From contig NC_060251.1 in the NCBI RefSeq assembly GCF_921293095.1, forward strand, positions 97,760,566-97,824,565: a DNA stretch of 64,000 nucleotides. Direction: 5' to 3'. This document shows positions 19,466-31,908 of this stretch, one piece after another. Origin of the DNA: Ischnura elegans (lineage: Eukaryota; Arthropoda; Insecta; Odonata; Coenagrionidae). Each line of letters begins with the position of its first letter. Within the stretch, counting starts at the first letter, position 1. Both the position numbers and the translations under genes were made by a program. Below the pieces are notes generated by a model that was given only the letters and a program-made list of their open reading frames with translations, was not told the origin of the DNA and did not search any database.

Positions 19466-22096
19466 CTGATTAATATTTACCAATTAATTTCTGGCTTTAA
19501 AATACCTCTCTCAAAAAAATTCAGATGAATCAAATATTGCACCACCGAAATGCACTGAATTGATCATTTGTTGACAGCTGGAAGGTATTGAAATAAGGAG
19601 AGTGATAGAATGCGCATGAATAAGAAATTTCAAGAATACATCACCTTTAGCTCTAGAAAGAATAAGTAGATTGGACGTCACCAGTGAAATATTTACAGAT
19701 CAAACATTCATCCTATGAATACAGCTGCTATACCAAGTATTGCACATTTCTAAGAGATTGAGTCCAACTTCAATTTAAAAAAGACCACAAATCCCCTATT
19801 TTCCCTAAAAACAGGTTCAAAGGTGATCCCATTTTGGTTTTTATTGGAATGATTCCAATTTCTACACTCAACGTGTTTCTGGAAACCACTGGCTTTCTAG
19901 ACATCAGATAGGGCTTCCTCTACTAACACAATGACTCCATCAATTTTCTTTCTTGATAAAAAATTCTTTCACTACAATTTAACAGGACAATGACATCCAT
20001 GCCGTGAAAAAAATATGGGGGACACTCATATTATTCCTAAGAGAATTGAACTTATTCTGATGTATTGCAACATTACATGCTGTTCAGCAATCAAGTTCAT
20101 TTCATAATAATGAGTGCAAACTATCTTTTTCCATGTATCAAAATAGCAAAAGAATTTCAAATTGGTACACCGTTACAATCATTGATTGAGTTTTAGGCTC
20201 TTCGCCAAAAGGGATGTCATGAATTCCATGTTATCCATGCAACAGCAGGAATGAACAAAATATTTTATCATGAAAACTCGCAATCATATTTTGCTAATGC
20301 ACGAGTCTCCTGAAGAGTGGTAATCGTTACTTATGTGACTTGAACTAATTATTCTAATAATTGCACCATTATATTGCACTTTTTCCTCAAAACTTGCCGT
20401 TTGAGTCGATTCTCAATTTAAAGCATAGTAGCACCATGCTCTTCGATGAAAGATATACTCTTTTAATGATTCTGAAATCAAAGTAGCTCTCTCAGAAGGA
20501 CATCAATTACATGCTTTTTTCATGATATCATGTGCATTTCTATCAAAATGTTCAGCTTTATTTTCTTAAGCTACCTTCACAAGTTTCACACCGGTATCTT
20601 GGAGTATTTTATTCAACCTACAATTAAGTTATTTTCCGGGCCCTGAATTTCAAACACCGTTAAACTTTTTCTCACAGTAATACCTAAGTACAAACTATAA
20701 TTTTGCCATAAATTATGTGAGAACATAATTAGAACGGATTTGATACAGGACAGATTCTAGCTAGTCTATGAATGTAATCTAATGAAGTTTGCCACACAGG
20801 GTGTGTTTCACAATGATTCAAAGATTTCACTTAACCTTTATCCAATTATCCTAAGAAATACATCACATCAAAGAGAACAGCTCATTCATTCCAAAATCAG
20901 GTCATTAAAAACCATCATAGTACCAAGAGGCATATTTGAGCTGACTTACCACTCCCTATTACCATGATTGGCTCAGTAGTAAGGACTCAATGGAATTTCA
21001 ATTCCACATTTAATTTGAAAACGAACTACCTTGCCAAATACCTTCCTTAGTCATTAGACCAAGCAGTCTTGAGCACCCAAAGTCATAAGCACCTTTTTTC
21101 ATTGTGTATTGCAATGTTCTCCCACTGGTTGAGAACCTATAGCATTCGGCTCCCCAGGAAAACTATTGACTTGAACTATAAAGGACTACTGTTTGAGCAC
21201 TTTCTTTGTTCAATTAATCTGGACCAAAATATCCTAGGAAGTACCATGCTAAGGCACAACCAAATCAATTGCGGCTAACTTCAATGCGATGAGGGCAGCC
21301 ATCTATGATAAAACTCTATTAAACAGTAGCCCAAAGGAAAGGGATACACAGACAGAATCACTACTTCTAAAAATGAAATAACATCAAAATTGAACCATCC
21401 TAATGGATGATAAACCCTATAACATCAATTGCAAACACAATACCTAACATCAATTGCAAACACTATGATGAAAGTTTCAATGTTTCTATCAGATTAACGC
21501 CTATTCTCTACCGTTTTTGTGCATAAAATTTTCTTATTGCTGTCATAAAAATGGCAAACATAAAACAAAAATTATAAACCTATAAATGTAACCAAGATTT
21601 AGCCTTAAATTTTACCATGCCACCATCCCTTCAATAGTAAGTAACTATTTTTGTCATTATACCTTCAAATTACACAGTGGCATTGTAAAACGGTAATTAT
21701 AGCAATGATAATATAAACCACTGAGGGAAATCTCATGGGAAAAAATACTTTTATAGCTCCCAAAAAAATACCAGGAAATGTACTTCACATTATAAGCCTA
21801 AATGTATGCTCGAAGTATTGATCATCCATTAATTAGGATAAATCAGAATTTAGATCCGTCAGAAATTTATAAAATATGCTACCCATTCACTAAAAGTTAG
21901 GAAAAACATATAAGTACTACCTTAGTAAATAACCAGCACACAATTTTGAAACTTTAGAATCCCACATTCAACTGTAATATTCACTGAATACTTGAACAGA
22001 AAGTGATGCTAATCCTCTGGTGGTAGCTCACGGCCATGAGGATCAAAGTGTAAGACAAAATAAGCCAACACCACAGCAGAAGACTTGACAGCCCTT
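19466..22096 (-). other. Probable 3' UTR and flank of the minus-strand gene
   Basis: AT-rich and without coding signal, directly after the stop at 22097-22099. A minus-strand AATAAA lies near 20608; no closer canonical signal was found by eye. Transcript end is therefore unknown. Confidence 0.4.
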
Positions 22097-24199
22097 TTAT
22101 AGCTTGCGAGCACGATCCGTTGGGTTCTTCAGCGTTTCGCTGAACATGTTCACGCCGTTGGCCATCTGGTGGCGGTGCAGTTGATGCTGTCTCACCAACA
22201 TCTGCATGTCGAATGGGGGGGGAGGAAAGACGAAGTTGGGAGGTGGGGGATTGGGAGGAGGAGGAGGCATGATTATGGACGTGGCAGACAGGATGGCCAT
22301 GCATGGGCTGCGGGGCGTATTGAAGGAATTGTGGTTCGGCTGAGAGGTGGCAGGAAGTCGTGGATGGGATCCGTGACTACCGTGCCCTGGGGCACTGTAT
22401 CTGCTCAGAGGAAACGGATTGCCAGGCAGAAGGAAATTGTTTTCCGGATAGTTGGGGCGATTTCCGTGATGATGGGGGTTTCCCCGGGAGCAGCTGGCAG
22501 GAGAACAGTTGATCTGGTTACAGAAACTGGCTGGACTCTCAGGCCGGAACTTGTACATTCCAGGAACATCATATGGAGTCGGGGGACGAGACCTTGACGA
22601 TTCACCCTGGCCTTGCTCGGCATTTTTCTTTGTACATTTCCGGGAACCTTTGGAGTTTCTCGGGGGAGTGTGCTGCCCATTGGCTTGTGGTGACGGTGCA
22701 GGCTGCGGATGGATTTCAGGACGGGCATTTTGGTTGAGGAATGTGGCGTTGAAGTTGGGCAGATGGTCCACAGGATTAGGGAGTCTGGCATAATTTTTTG
22801 GCATGCCACTGTCAAATTTTGCCATAGGAATATCAGTCATAGGATGGCGAGGACCAGCTTCTTGGGCTCGCATTGGATAGTTTGGGCTCATAAGGCCAAC
22901 CTCAGCTGGATTCTGAGGTATGATCTCGTTCTGCAGATTTCTGCTCATTGGGCCATCTTGGTTTCCATACAATCCAGGGAAATTCGGAATACCATTGGGC
23001 TTGTAAGGGGGTCGGAAGTAATTGATAGCAGAAGGAGGAGCTGATTTTGAGTTAGAGCTCAAAATATTCCCGGCAACATGATTCAGCTGTGCAACGGAAC
23101 TCATGGGACCACAGTGTGACATTGTGGTTTGAGGATAAAAATTTGGAGGTAGAGCAGCAAGATTTTCTGGTGCTTGAGATGGATTCAATTGAGAACCCTT
23201 AGATCCAAAGAATGTCCCATCAGACTGGAGAAGTTGAGGATGGGCATTTCCACGGCCATGAATGTCTTCAATGCAGGATTTTGGAGATTGACTAGGGGGT
23301 GCTGACCCCCTCTTCTGAGTATTCCTATCATGCTTCGGTTGAACCTGCTTCTGTCCAGGAATCTGCTCTCTAGAACCAAGACCCTTCAAATGCGTCGTAT
23401 CCTTGAGTACTTCGGCTAGATTTCCCTCAGAATTCCTTTTGTACATTATGGAGGGAGAGGAGTAATTTCGAGCTTCGAGCACTGAAGCATCATTGCTGGG
23501 CGAGCTACTGTGACTAAGATTAGGACCAACCATTGGTATCGGAGTGATACTAATGCCACTAGTAAACTTTGGTCCACCACCAGAGCCCAATGGAATCTTC
23601 ACCCTGGGCACCTCATGGTAATTTGAGGGAGGAACCAGGTATGGGGACGGAGGGCAGCTATTTGAGGGAATGACTTGAGGTTTTTCCGTCTGTAGCATCA
23701 GACCCTTGGACATGGGCGGAAAAGAATGAGGTAGAAATGGTTGGTTCTCCAGACACTTGGGAGACATTTCTGGGATGTGCACGTTGAGTGGTTGATTGTT
23801 ATAGTTTGTTGGCTGGCGAATGAAATGCGGGGGCTGGAGATAGGCATTGCGAGTTGGGTTGCTGTTGCTCCTAGCTCGCTGTGGGTGACCTTTCCTCGAA
23901 CGGTTCGGCTTGGAAACAGGAATTACGAGTGCCTGGTCCTGTTGTTGGGGTCCATTAGGTAAAGGAAGAGGTACCAATGCTTGAGGACTGCAGGCATTGA
24001 GGGTTTGGTCATTTGTGGGCATGTTCTCTGGTTTGTTTGGTTGTGCCGGTGAAGGAGCAGCTTTTGAAGCCTTCTGGGAAACCGGACTCTGCTCATTTCC
24101 AGAGCTGGTTAGTGGAGGGCTGGAAAAGTGGGGTTGGGTAAGAAGAGGAGGAAGGCTGGTGGTAATCAATTGCTGCTGTGGAGGATCCGGAGATGAATC
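22097..24199 (-). CDS. Terminal coding exon, Pro/Ser/Asn-rich protein (700 codons)
   Basis: A single open frame from the acceptor TTGTTTCCACAG|GATTC (exon starts at 24199) to the TAA/TAG-type stop at 22097-22099. An in-frame ATG at 24242-24244 lies in the intron and is not the start. The protein is low in complexity: Pro, Ser, Asn and Gln rich, with a basic SRKCTKKN patch, an RSRPPTPYDVP block, a small Cys/His-containing stretch (FCNQINCSPASC), a C-terminal PPPPPNPPPPNFVFPPPPF run, and a QHQLHRHQM helix-like end. No folded domain is visible. This is usual for the disordered tail of a regulatory, chromatin or RNA-binding protein; I do not recognise the family. The smaller ORFs on both strands here are shadows. 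Confidence 0.85.
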   Translation of the reverse strand, partial: DSSPDPPQQQLITTSLPPLLTQPHFSSPPLTSSGNEQSPVSQKASKAAPSPAQPNKPENMPTNDQTLNACSPQALVPLPLPNGPQQQDQALVIPVSKPNRSRKGHPQRARSNSNPTRNAYLQPPHFIRQPTNYNNQPLNVHIPEMSPKCLENQPFLPHSFPPMSKGLMLQTEKPQVIPSNSCPPSPYLVPPSNYHEVPRVKIPLGSGGGPKFTSGISITPIPMVGPNLSHSSSPSNDASVLEARNYSSPSIMYKRNSEGNLAEVLKDTTHLKGLGSREQIPGQKQVQPKHDRNTQKRGSAPPSQSPKSCIEDIHGRGNAHPQLLQSDGTFFGSKGSQLNPSQAPENLAALPPNFYPQTTMSHCGPMSSVAQLNHVAGNILSSNSKSAPPSAINYFRPPYKPNGIPNFPGLYGNQDGPMSRNLQNEIIPQNPAEVGLMSPNYPMRAQEAGPRHPMTDIPMAKFDSGMPKNYARLPNPVDHLPNFNATFLNQNARPEIHPQPAPSPQANGQHTPPRNSKGSRKCTKKNAEQGQGESSRSRPPTPYDVPGMYKFRPESPASFCNQINCSPASCSRGNPHHHGNRPNYPENNFLLPGNPFPLSRYSAPGHGSHGSHPRLPATSQPNHNSFNTPRSPCMAILSATSIIMPPPPPNPPPPNFVFPPPPFDMQMLVRQHQLHRHQMANGVNMFSETLKNPTDRARKL

Positions 24200-24591
24200 C
24201 TGTGGAAACAATAAGATAGATAGCAAAGATTCCATTAAGTACAAAGCTAAGCATTCAACTTTACTATACTGCCAGGAAATTGAAGAAGGGATATATTAAG
24301 ACTGCTAGGTAATATTTTTCTGGTAATAAAAGCTTCTTACTATCAATACATGTGGAGGGCTGAGAAACATGTTGGTGTAGGTCAATTTTTGTTGATTTTG
24401 AGACATCCATGGCAACTGACTCCACAACTGTCTATCTACCTAGAAACACAATGGTGTAAGTTAGACCACACTGGGTTAGTTAATAGTTACACCAGAGACC
24501 ACCAGTTAGTAGCATATACTGGGAGCTCTCAGTACAATTCTAATTGGTTCCAACTTCTTTGCAAACCATAGTGAAGTGAGTCTGACTTAAA

Positions 24592-25252
24592 CAAGGAGGT
24601 TGTAAATATACTGGAGGGGGCACCACTAGTTCCAAGCATTGAGAGCAGTGTGGCAGGAATGGGGCTTGGGTAGGAAAGCCATGCCTACTTTGACCAAAAC
24701 ATTAATAATACCAAATAGTCAATGCTAACTATTTGGTGAAATATTTGGTCATGATCGTTGTTACGTTAAAATAAACTTTTGCAAACAAACACAGTAAACC
24801 TTTTTCAAACTATTGACAATCAGCACGGTTCCACTGTGCAACTAGCTTAGCCGAAAATAACATTTTACAAGTGTAAAACATTCATTCCCCTGCACTTCTA
24901 CTGGTAATTAATAAGATTACAGCCAATGCAAATGTTACGATAATAAGGACCGGTTGCAATAATAGTACGTAAGTATGTTCACGACAAAGTCACCACAATA
25001 TGACTACATGTACGGATAGTTTAATATATACAGTTGTATGATGAACAATCGGAAAACTTCGACGACAATCAAGAAGTAATTGATGCATTTTCATTTTATA
25101 AATCAGAGGCACTGTAAGGAATAGAATACTTAATTACAAACGTACACTGTCTGAGACTAAGTCCGAAAATGGTCAAACCAAGACGGAATTTTGAATTTTG
25201 ACCATGCTTAAACCTCGAATGCAGTGCCTCCAGTGTATTTACAACCTCCTTG
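24592..25252. mobile_element. hAT-like element in the intron, 661 bp
   Basis: Ends CAAGGAGGTTGTAAATA and its inverted counterpart TATTTACAACCTCCTTG-like. Flanking octamers GACTTAAA (24584-24591) and GACTTACA (25253-25260) match at 7 of 8. A further inverted similarity (..TTACACCA(C/T)TGTGT.. ) lies just outside, so an older larger inverted structure may surround it. Confidence 0.6.
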
Positions 25253-25797
25253 GACTTACACCACTGTGTATCTAAGCAACTGACGCTGATTGCTGAATAA
25301 TAACATTGCATAATGAAACCCAATAGTCAAGAACTATTAAATCCACTGATGGATAGTGATGATACCGATGAAGATAAGGATTATACTCCGGAGAACATTG
25401 ACAAATGTTTAAGTTTAATTATTGAAAATCTTTGATTTTTTACTCACGCCGATATGTTTCTAAGCCCTCCAAATACATATGTATTTACATATTCTATGTA
25501 ATAATACTACAATTAGAGTTAACAACTGAAGGGTGTATGATATCGATGAAAAATTAGCAATGTAAACCTATGTCTTCATGCTTTCATAGCAAAAATTTTG
25601 TCCAGATGACAGTTACTAGCAGAAACCTTGGCTACTGGCAGCATTCGTATAAACATCACCATAGAGATTGAACTAATGACGGCAGAGGGTTTAGAGACTT
25701 TTTTGAAGACACATATCTGAATATATGATTAGTTAAAATGGAGCAACACTAATGTATTGAATATGTTCAATATGTAGATTGATTCCTTCCCTGTGTG
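25253..25797. other. Intronic AT-rich sequence
   Basis: Nothing recognisable apart from the flank of the hAT-like element. Confidence 0.35.
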
Positions 25798-25860
25798 TTT
25801 CCTCAAAAACAGTCTATTTATCCTGTGTGCTACAGGATCAATAGACTGTTTTTGAGGAAA
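25798..25860. repeat. 63-nt near-perfect hairpin in intron
   Basis: Arms 25798-25818 and 25840-25860 pair perfectly over 21 bp, then a 2x2 mismatch, then 6 more pairs and a 5-nt loop (25827-25831). The same fold is possible on both strands. Could be a small-RNA precursor or a minimal palindromic repeat. I assign no function. Confidence 0.8.
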
Positions 25861-28255
25861 GACTGTAACACAAATTACAGTAAAAAACATTAACCATTGC
25901 AACTACATCTATCATTTTCATGAAATAAAGGCAAGCACTTACAGAAGATAAGCTATCATGCAAACTCAACATCCACAGACCAATACAATCACAATGAAGG
26001 TATACAATAAACAGGAAACAACAATTATACTTGCCAAAGCAAAGCACTCAACTACAAAGAAAACAAATTAATTTTATACGGCACCAAATATCTAAAGCCA
26101 TCATTAAAAAAACTTAGCCAATGGCCTTAAAACCAAACCTGCATAGTATTTAGAGTTAATAATATTTTGTAAGCTACATCTTAAACATGCTTCACCAAAT
26201 ATTGCTAGTATGTCTAAATTAATAATACCTATACATATATGGATATTTAATGAGAGCAAATAAAATGAAGCAGGATTTTAAGATAAAAATTAGGGTTTTG
26301 AGGACATTTATGAATTTCTCATTATAAATATAAAATCTTTTTTTCAGGAGGATAATTGCCTTTCGATTGAAAAAAAAAATATCTTACTCATAATAATGAA
26401 AAATATATTTTATAGAAGAAAGGCTGATCCATGGTAGATGGGAAGAACATAAAATTTCTTCAATAGTAAATGACGAAATCTGAGACAAATAATTAGGTGA
26501 AAAGATGAGTAAGATACTGTTGTAAGATTCAGAAGAAAAAATGAAAATTATAGAATATTTTTCTTCATATTTATGATATAAGAAGAAGATAGATGGAAAT
26601 GGATGAAGGGAGAACATTTTTGAGATGATCTTAACCCTTTCAGAGCCAGTTAACAGCCAATCTATCAGCAGTATTTTTTTAATTAACATAGACAAATATT
26701 TTTCCCAAATAGAACAGAAGAGACAATAACTTAGATGAAATTTTTTTAATGGATGACATTGGAAATTTTGATTAAAAAATTGGCTTCAACACATTCATTC
26801 TGAAATTTTTATGAAATTCTGTATAACATGGGATGAATTAGTCAAAAACTCCCAGGTATTTTTTGTATTCACCGGGTCAAAGAAGCTGGCACTAAAAGGC
26901 CTGGCTGGGAGCCAGAAACCTTATTACTACTTATTAGAATCCCAGTATGATATGCCTCTCATTCTTTCACCAAGAGGAAGTTGCAATTAAATATTAACTA
27001 AAGCACTGCTCCAATATTAAATTCCCATCAGCAGTCATTCCTCTAAAACAGAGCCAAAACTAAATCATTAAAAGCATGATTGAAATGGACAAAATGATGT
27101 AGATTTCTATGAATGTTCACATGTAAACTGACCAAAGCATGAAAGAATTGAAAACAACTCCCTACTAACATCCTATCCCAAGGGATCTATGTAATGAGAT
27201 GCAGATACTGACACTTATTCTCTACTAAAAACATAGCACACGAGGTTCGCCAATATAAAAAATATTACTCCAGAATCAATACATCAATTTTTCACTTTAA
27301 CACTGTTGAGATGCAAATCCATAGTATATATGAGATTCTGGATTCTCAGAGATAAAAAGGCTTGAAAAAATAAAACACTGATCTGGGAATTTCCAAGATA
27401 GCAAATAAACTGGAAAAAAGAATTTTTTTGTGCATCACCAAGAGCAAACTGATACCATTACCAAGGGAATATTTTTTTAGAATTATAATTTTTTCATGAA
27501 CAAAATGAAATCTTTTCCAGAAATAAAATTCATGGAATGGAGTTGAGAGAAAAAAAATACTTCAAAAGGAAATTCCAATAGATGAGATTTCAAATTTTTG
27601 TTGGTAAATTATGGAATTCATAACTTAAGCAGAATTTTCTGAATGCTGAGATAAGACGAACAATGATTCTAACTTCATCAAGTTTGTGAGCATGTCATGC
27701 AATGCCTATGCAGTAGGCAAAAAAGATGGCACAAGTAAGCTTGCATTTGTAAACTCTCCATTTTAATTCTAAATCATTTTTTCACAGAAAAAACTATGAA
27801 CCATCATAGAGATGATACAACCCACGGATAATTCTACAAGATAGATAATACTGGTTTCTTCAAAAGGCATAATGATACAAGTAGTACGCTGTAAATCACA
27901 GCAAACTTCACTAGTGAAACTCACTCCATGTAAAATTCAAATACAAGGGTGGGTAAGGATTGAGGATAGGTTTAAAATAAAAGCATATTAAATGTTAACA
28001 CCAATATCAGATAGCAAAATTTTATTTCAGCTTTGTAAAATACAACTGGCATGCAAGTGATTTTTTATACCCGCCAAAGGTATTATACCACATTCCGAAA
28101 TACGTATAATAAATTAAAATCAGTCTTTTTCAAGTACCAACAGAATGTTATTTTAAGCAAACACAAAAGCATTACCAAACTTTGGCTTGTTATGTATTAC
28201 ATACTTTACGAGTAGGATTTTCTATTGATAATAGCTCAATACTGACAATACATAT
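25861..28255. other. Intronic AT-rich sequence
   Basis: 2.4 kb without a supported gene, TIR or SINE. Short ORFs (25838-26047, 26384-26695, minus) are compositionally AT-biased and lack domains. Confidence 0.35.
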
Positions 28256-28257
28256 AT

Positions 28258-28730
28258 ACCATTTTCCCGAACTGAAGGCGGCTGACCTTGAGCGTGGTCG
28301 CAACCCACCCACTCTTCTAGCCAATCACAGAAGAGCGACAGGAGAAAGTGTGGAAGAGCCCGCAGTCTCTCTCCGAACTCCGTTCCGTCCACTTTGCTCT
28401 CCAGCAGGCAGTGTTGCCAAGCGGAATCTTTGGAGATCGCCGAGCTTTCGCCCGAGAGCCTTTCACCCGAGAGCCTTTCGCCCGTGAGCCTGTCGCCCGA
28501 AACCCTTTCGTCCGGTATCCGGAAAAATGGCAGAAAGGCTGCCATTATGCAGTTATGCTGCCCCCGAAAGTACCGTTACTCCCAAGGCTGGCAACGCCGG
28601 TCGGCCGGATGGAGGGGAGCGGAGTGGAAAAGGGAAGGGGATGGAGGGGAACGGAGAGGTGGAAGGGGCAGTGCTTCCCATTGGCTACTTTCTATTTTCC
28701 ACCCAGCCGCCTTCAGTTCGGGAAAATGGT
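28258..28730. mobile_element. GC-rich inverted-repeat element with internal 15-bp tandem repeat
   Basis: Ends ACCATTTTCCCGAACTGAAG and its exact reverse complement, continuing to about 26 bp of perfect inverted repeat (28258-28284 and 28704-28730). TATA surrounds each end, so a TA duplication (Tc1/mariner-like) is possible but ambiguous. The interior is far more GC-rich than the flanks. A 15-bp unit TTTCGCCCGAGAGCC repeats five times at 28446-28520 and keeps a plus-strand frame open with a five-residue ARE-P-F repeat. The 60-128 codon ORFs here probably reflect GC content rather than genes. Confidence 0.75.
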
Positions 28731-28732
28731 AT

Positions 28733-30120
28733 AATGAAATGCAATTTGGAACAGAAACCCAAAGCTTCTGTCAGAGTTGAGCTTCATTACTCCCAGACAT
28801 TTGATACTTAGGTTTTTTAACTGTGAATTCAGCCAAATCAAATCTCTTCAAAAAATAATACATTTAAAACAATAAAATTTTGGAAGCAATTCAATTCTGC
28901 TCACACTACTTACTTCTGAATCAAATTTTAATATGAACATTAATAATATGCTTCTGTAGAGTAGGTATAAGTAAAAATGAACAACAGTTGATAGAATTGT
29001 TTATCAAAAAAGGGAGATTTTCACTCTTAAGAGAAAGTGACCAATTTTTATGATACAAAAAAGAATTGCGGAGATTGGAATCTATATTTTAAGGCATTTG
29101 GAACTGAAGCAATCTCATTCGTAGGAAAATTTAATCATATCATGCCCGACATGTTGATCAGATTCGATTTCAAAGCACTTGCACAGCTCTCACGATACCA
29201 GTTCACTTCTTGATCACACTGGATAAAAGCCATTTCCCATAGATTCTTACATAGTTCACTCCCATAAAGTTTACACTAAATTTGTATAAACAAGCCCAAA
29301 GATATGTAAAGCATCCCCCAGCACCAATGACGTTAGACGTACGCGTTGAATACATTGCATTAATTTAAACATGATTGGTCAAAAAAAGGCCAGCTTAATA
29401 ACCATGCAACACAAAAATACAATGACATTAAACATAAATAAACAATGCGATTTCAGCAAGAGAGATTAATAAAGGCACAAATTCTACAGCAGGGTTAATC
29501 TGCATATACTTCTATGTTAACAGAACTGCCATTCAAACCACAAATATAACAGCCATAATAACATCAGAGGCCTTATGAAAAGCTGATGTCACCAATAGAT
29601 GCATTTTGTATGAGTTATGTCAATCCAATGGATATGCTTAATGTGGGAGAGTATTCAGACACATCAGTGAAGAGATGAATTAGCAAGAAATTTATTGAAG
29701 TCATCATCCCACTCACACCTCACTAAATACTATGGCACATGTGATAGAAAAATCAGCTATCATGGCCGAGAAAACATTGGAATACTATTTTAACAAGTCT
29801 CATCTCTCACTCAGTGATTCAACCCAAAAGGCTGGTTAGGACAGGTGAGGGTAGAGGTTTCCTCAAACAAACCTACAGGGTGTAAATATCACACATTCTG
29901 GGTAAGGGGACCAGTTCCTTTCCCCGGGTCACCTTGCACTTTATATAATCATTTTAAAACATATAACTTAAGAAATTCATTCTTTAAAAGTACGTACAAT
30001 GTAATTAAACTACTTCATACCTTCCTAAAATAATGTTGGTTTCCCGCAATGCGGGTTGCAGATAAAGAAAGGGTTTTCCGTGTGCTGTTGGTTGCCTACG
30101 ACAAGGATTATTATTACCCA
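28733..30120. other. Intronic AT-rich sequence
   Basis: Nothing supported. The 62-codon plus ORF at 29845-30033 has no domain. Confidence 0.35.
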
Positions 30121-30124
30121 TTAC

Positions 30125-31000
30125 TAGAGGTCCGTGAATTTCGTGAGACGCGACATAGCGAAATAACGCGAAATCGGTAAATAAAAACGAAATTTCGCTT
30201 TTTTTGCGATTTTAGATGGATTAGCGAAAAAATCACATCTAATGAGTCGTAATCTATTAAAGCCTAAGCCTTCATTGTTTAACGCTGACGACGTTCGTTT
30301 GCTCTATTTCATTACGATTCCAAGGTCAATTTGCTCGTTTAGCCACGCGCATAACGCACCCGCGTAATATCGCGCACTGTAGTGATTTCTCCGCCAGAAT
30401 TTGCCGTTAAATTTATCACAGCCTCTCTCTTCGATTCCCATGTATCAATCCTGAAATATTAAGAATGAGGCGCTTTCTCACCTGAAGAATTAGATATTAT
30501 GAATTAAAAATGTGCGGAAAGAAATTTAACGCGGCCGCGGAAGAGCGGAAATACAAGCTCTCGCGCCCGGTACGCGCCAATGCCGAGCAGTAATTCCGGT
30601 GACTCATCGCAACGCATTAGACAGCGTTATTGGATAAATTGTTGCAGGAAAACCTTGAGTGTGGGTCTAATGTAACAATTTCGTTGACTTAAACACGGCC
30701 GCTGCCTGGGACCAGGCCGCCGTTCACGGCACGGCCCACAGCGTGGCAGAGAGTCGTCTCGTCTGAAAGCGGCCTGAATTTCGCGGCGTCGTGACGTGAA
30801 CGACGGCCGGCGAAAAGTCGTTTCGTCAGAAAGCGGCCTCAATGTAGCACTACCTGTATTTCACGCCGTAAACGGCGCACCGCCGGACCGGATTGAAATG
30901 GGCGCCGTGGTGACCACGGCGGCCGTCAACGGCGCCATGCCGTCAACTGCGCGATTCGATTCGTTTAAAGACATCCATAGACACGCATGGTAATTGTTCT
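30125..31000. repeat. CpG-rich block, possible hAT 5' region
   Basis: CpG density rises sharply from about 30150, with CGCGAAAT-type repeats and two copies of GTCGT(C/T)TCGTC(T/A)GAAAGC about 62 bp apart (near 30748 and 30810). It precedes the CGGBP1/hAT-like pseudogene at 31486, and the GAGGTCCGTGAATTTCG sequence near 30126 could be a hAT terminus. ORFs at 30627-31103 on both strands look like composition artefacts. Confidence 0.4.
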
Positions 31001-31485
31001 CCTTATTTGCGGACGTCGGATATTCGGCTCTCCACTGAGCTGCAATGCAAAAAAAATCATTTCGATATTGGCCAAATCTAATATCTAATTCTTTAGGTGA
31101 CAAAGCGTCTCATTCTATATGTTTCAGGATAGATAAATGGAAAATAATTTTTTAAGTTTCTTTGAATCCAATTATGTTTTGTTTTGTGTGCTTCTTTCAC
31201 TGCCATTCCTGACCGATTGGCAACAGTTCTAATCAAAACTAAGCGATTTTGATGTATCTAGCTGCTATACTACCTTCCCTCAACACCTGGGTGAGGGGTA
31301 TCGAAAGGGAACCCACGACATGAAACATTTCGGCCAATTTGTAAGTTATACAGTAATATGGTTATACCGTAGCTACCCAGCACTCAGTTTGAAAACACCA
31401 TCATGATAGGTTGTGTTTTGCGGTTGGACTGTTTTTATATCGTAGTTCCAGCTTGAAATATCGAACGAAGGATAGGAATTTTAAA

Positions 31486-31908
31486 ATGCCATAAGCTAGT
31501 GATACTGTTCATACCAGGGCAAGTGAATTCAGCTGAGAAGAATTTTATGTGAAAGACAGAGTATTACCGTGCAAAGTTTGCGATAAAAGATTTTAATTTG
31601 AAAGATGTGACACTTTGTTAAAGCACATCAGTAGCGATACACATAAACGTGCGAAAGAAAGGGGACCCGCAAAACGACAGCTATCATTTGAACACACAGT
31701 CACTCAGTCAAAGAAATCAAAGCAGGAGCTTGTTGTTGTTACTACAGAAGCATTTTTAAAGGCTTTATTTAATGTAGAGGAACTTGACAATCCAAAAATT
31801 CTGGAATGGCTCTCGAAGTACATATGAGGTAGTGGGAATTTGCCGTTTGCCAATTGTATTCACCAAGACTACATACTTGAACTATTCATATACCTTGAAC
31901 CAATATAA
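31486..31908 (+). pseudogene. CGGBP1/hAT-like zinc-finger protein pseudogene
   Basis: From the ATG at 31486 one frame reads MP-stop-ASDTVHTRASEFS-stop-EEFYVKDRVLPCKVCDKRF-stop-FERCDTLLKHISSDTHKR..., followed by an intact stretch to EELDNPKILEWLSKYI, a stop, and GSGNLPFANCIHQDYI. The C-x2-C...H-x5-H finger followed by this helical region matches the N-terminal part of CGG-binding-protein-1-like and hAT-transposase-derived proteins. At least four in-frame stops without frameshifts show simple decay of a once intact copy. Confidence 0.75.

Noticed and set aside
21981..22815. Minus-strand ORFs in other frames over the same exon
   Set aside because: Out-of-frame shadows; the 700-codon frame is the one bounded by an in-phase splice acceptor.
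22169..23044. Several Gly/Trp-rich plus-strand ORFs
   Set aside because: Antisense shadows of the Pro-rich exon; no start context or domain.
28348..28811. 128-codon plus-strand ORFs with ARE-P-F repeats as a gene
   Set aside because: Three overlapping frames are open because of high GC content, and all lie inside an inverted-repeat element.
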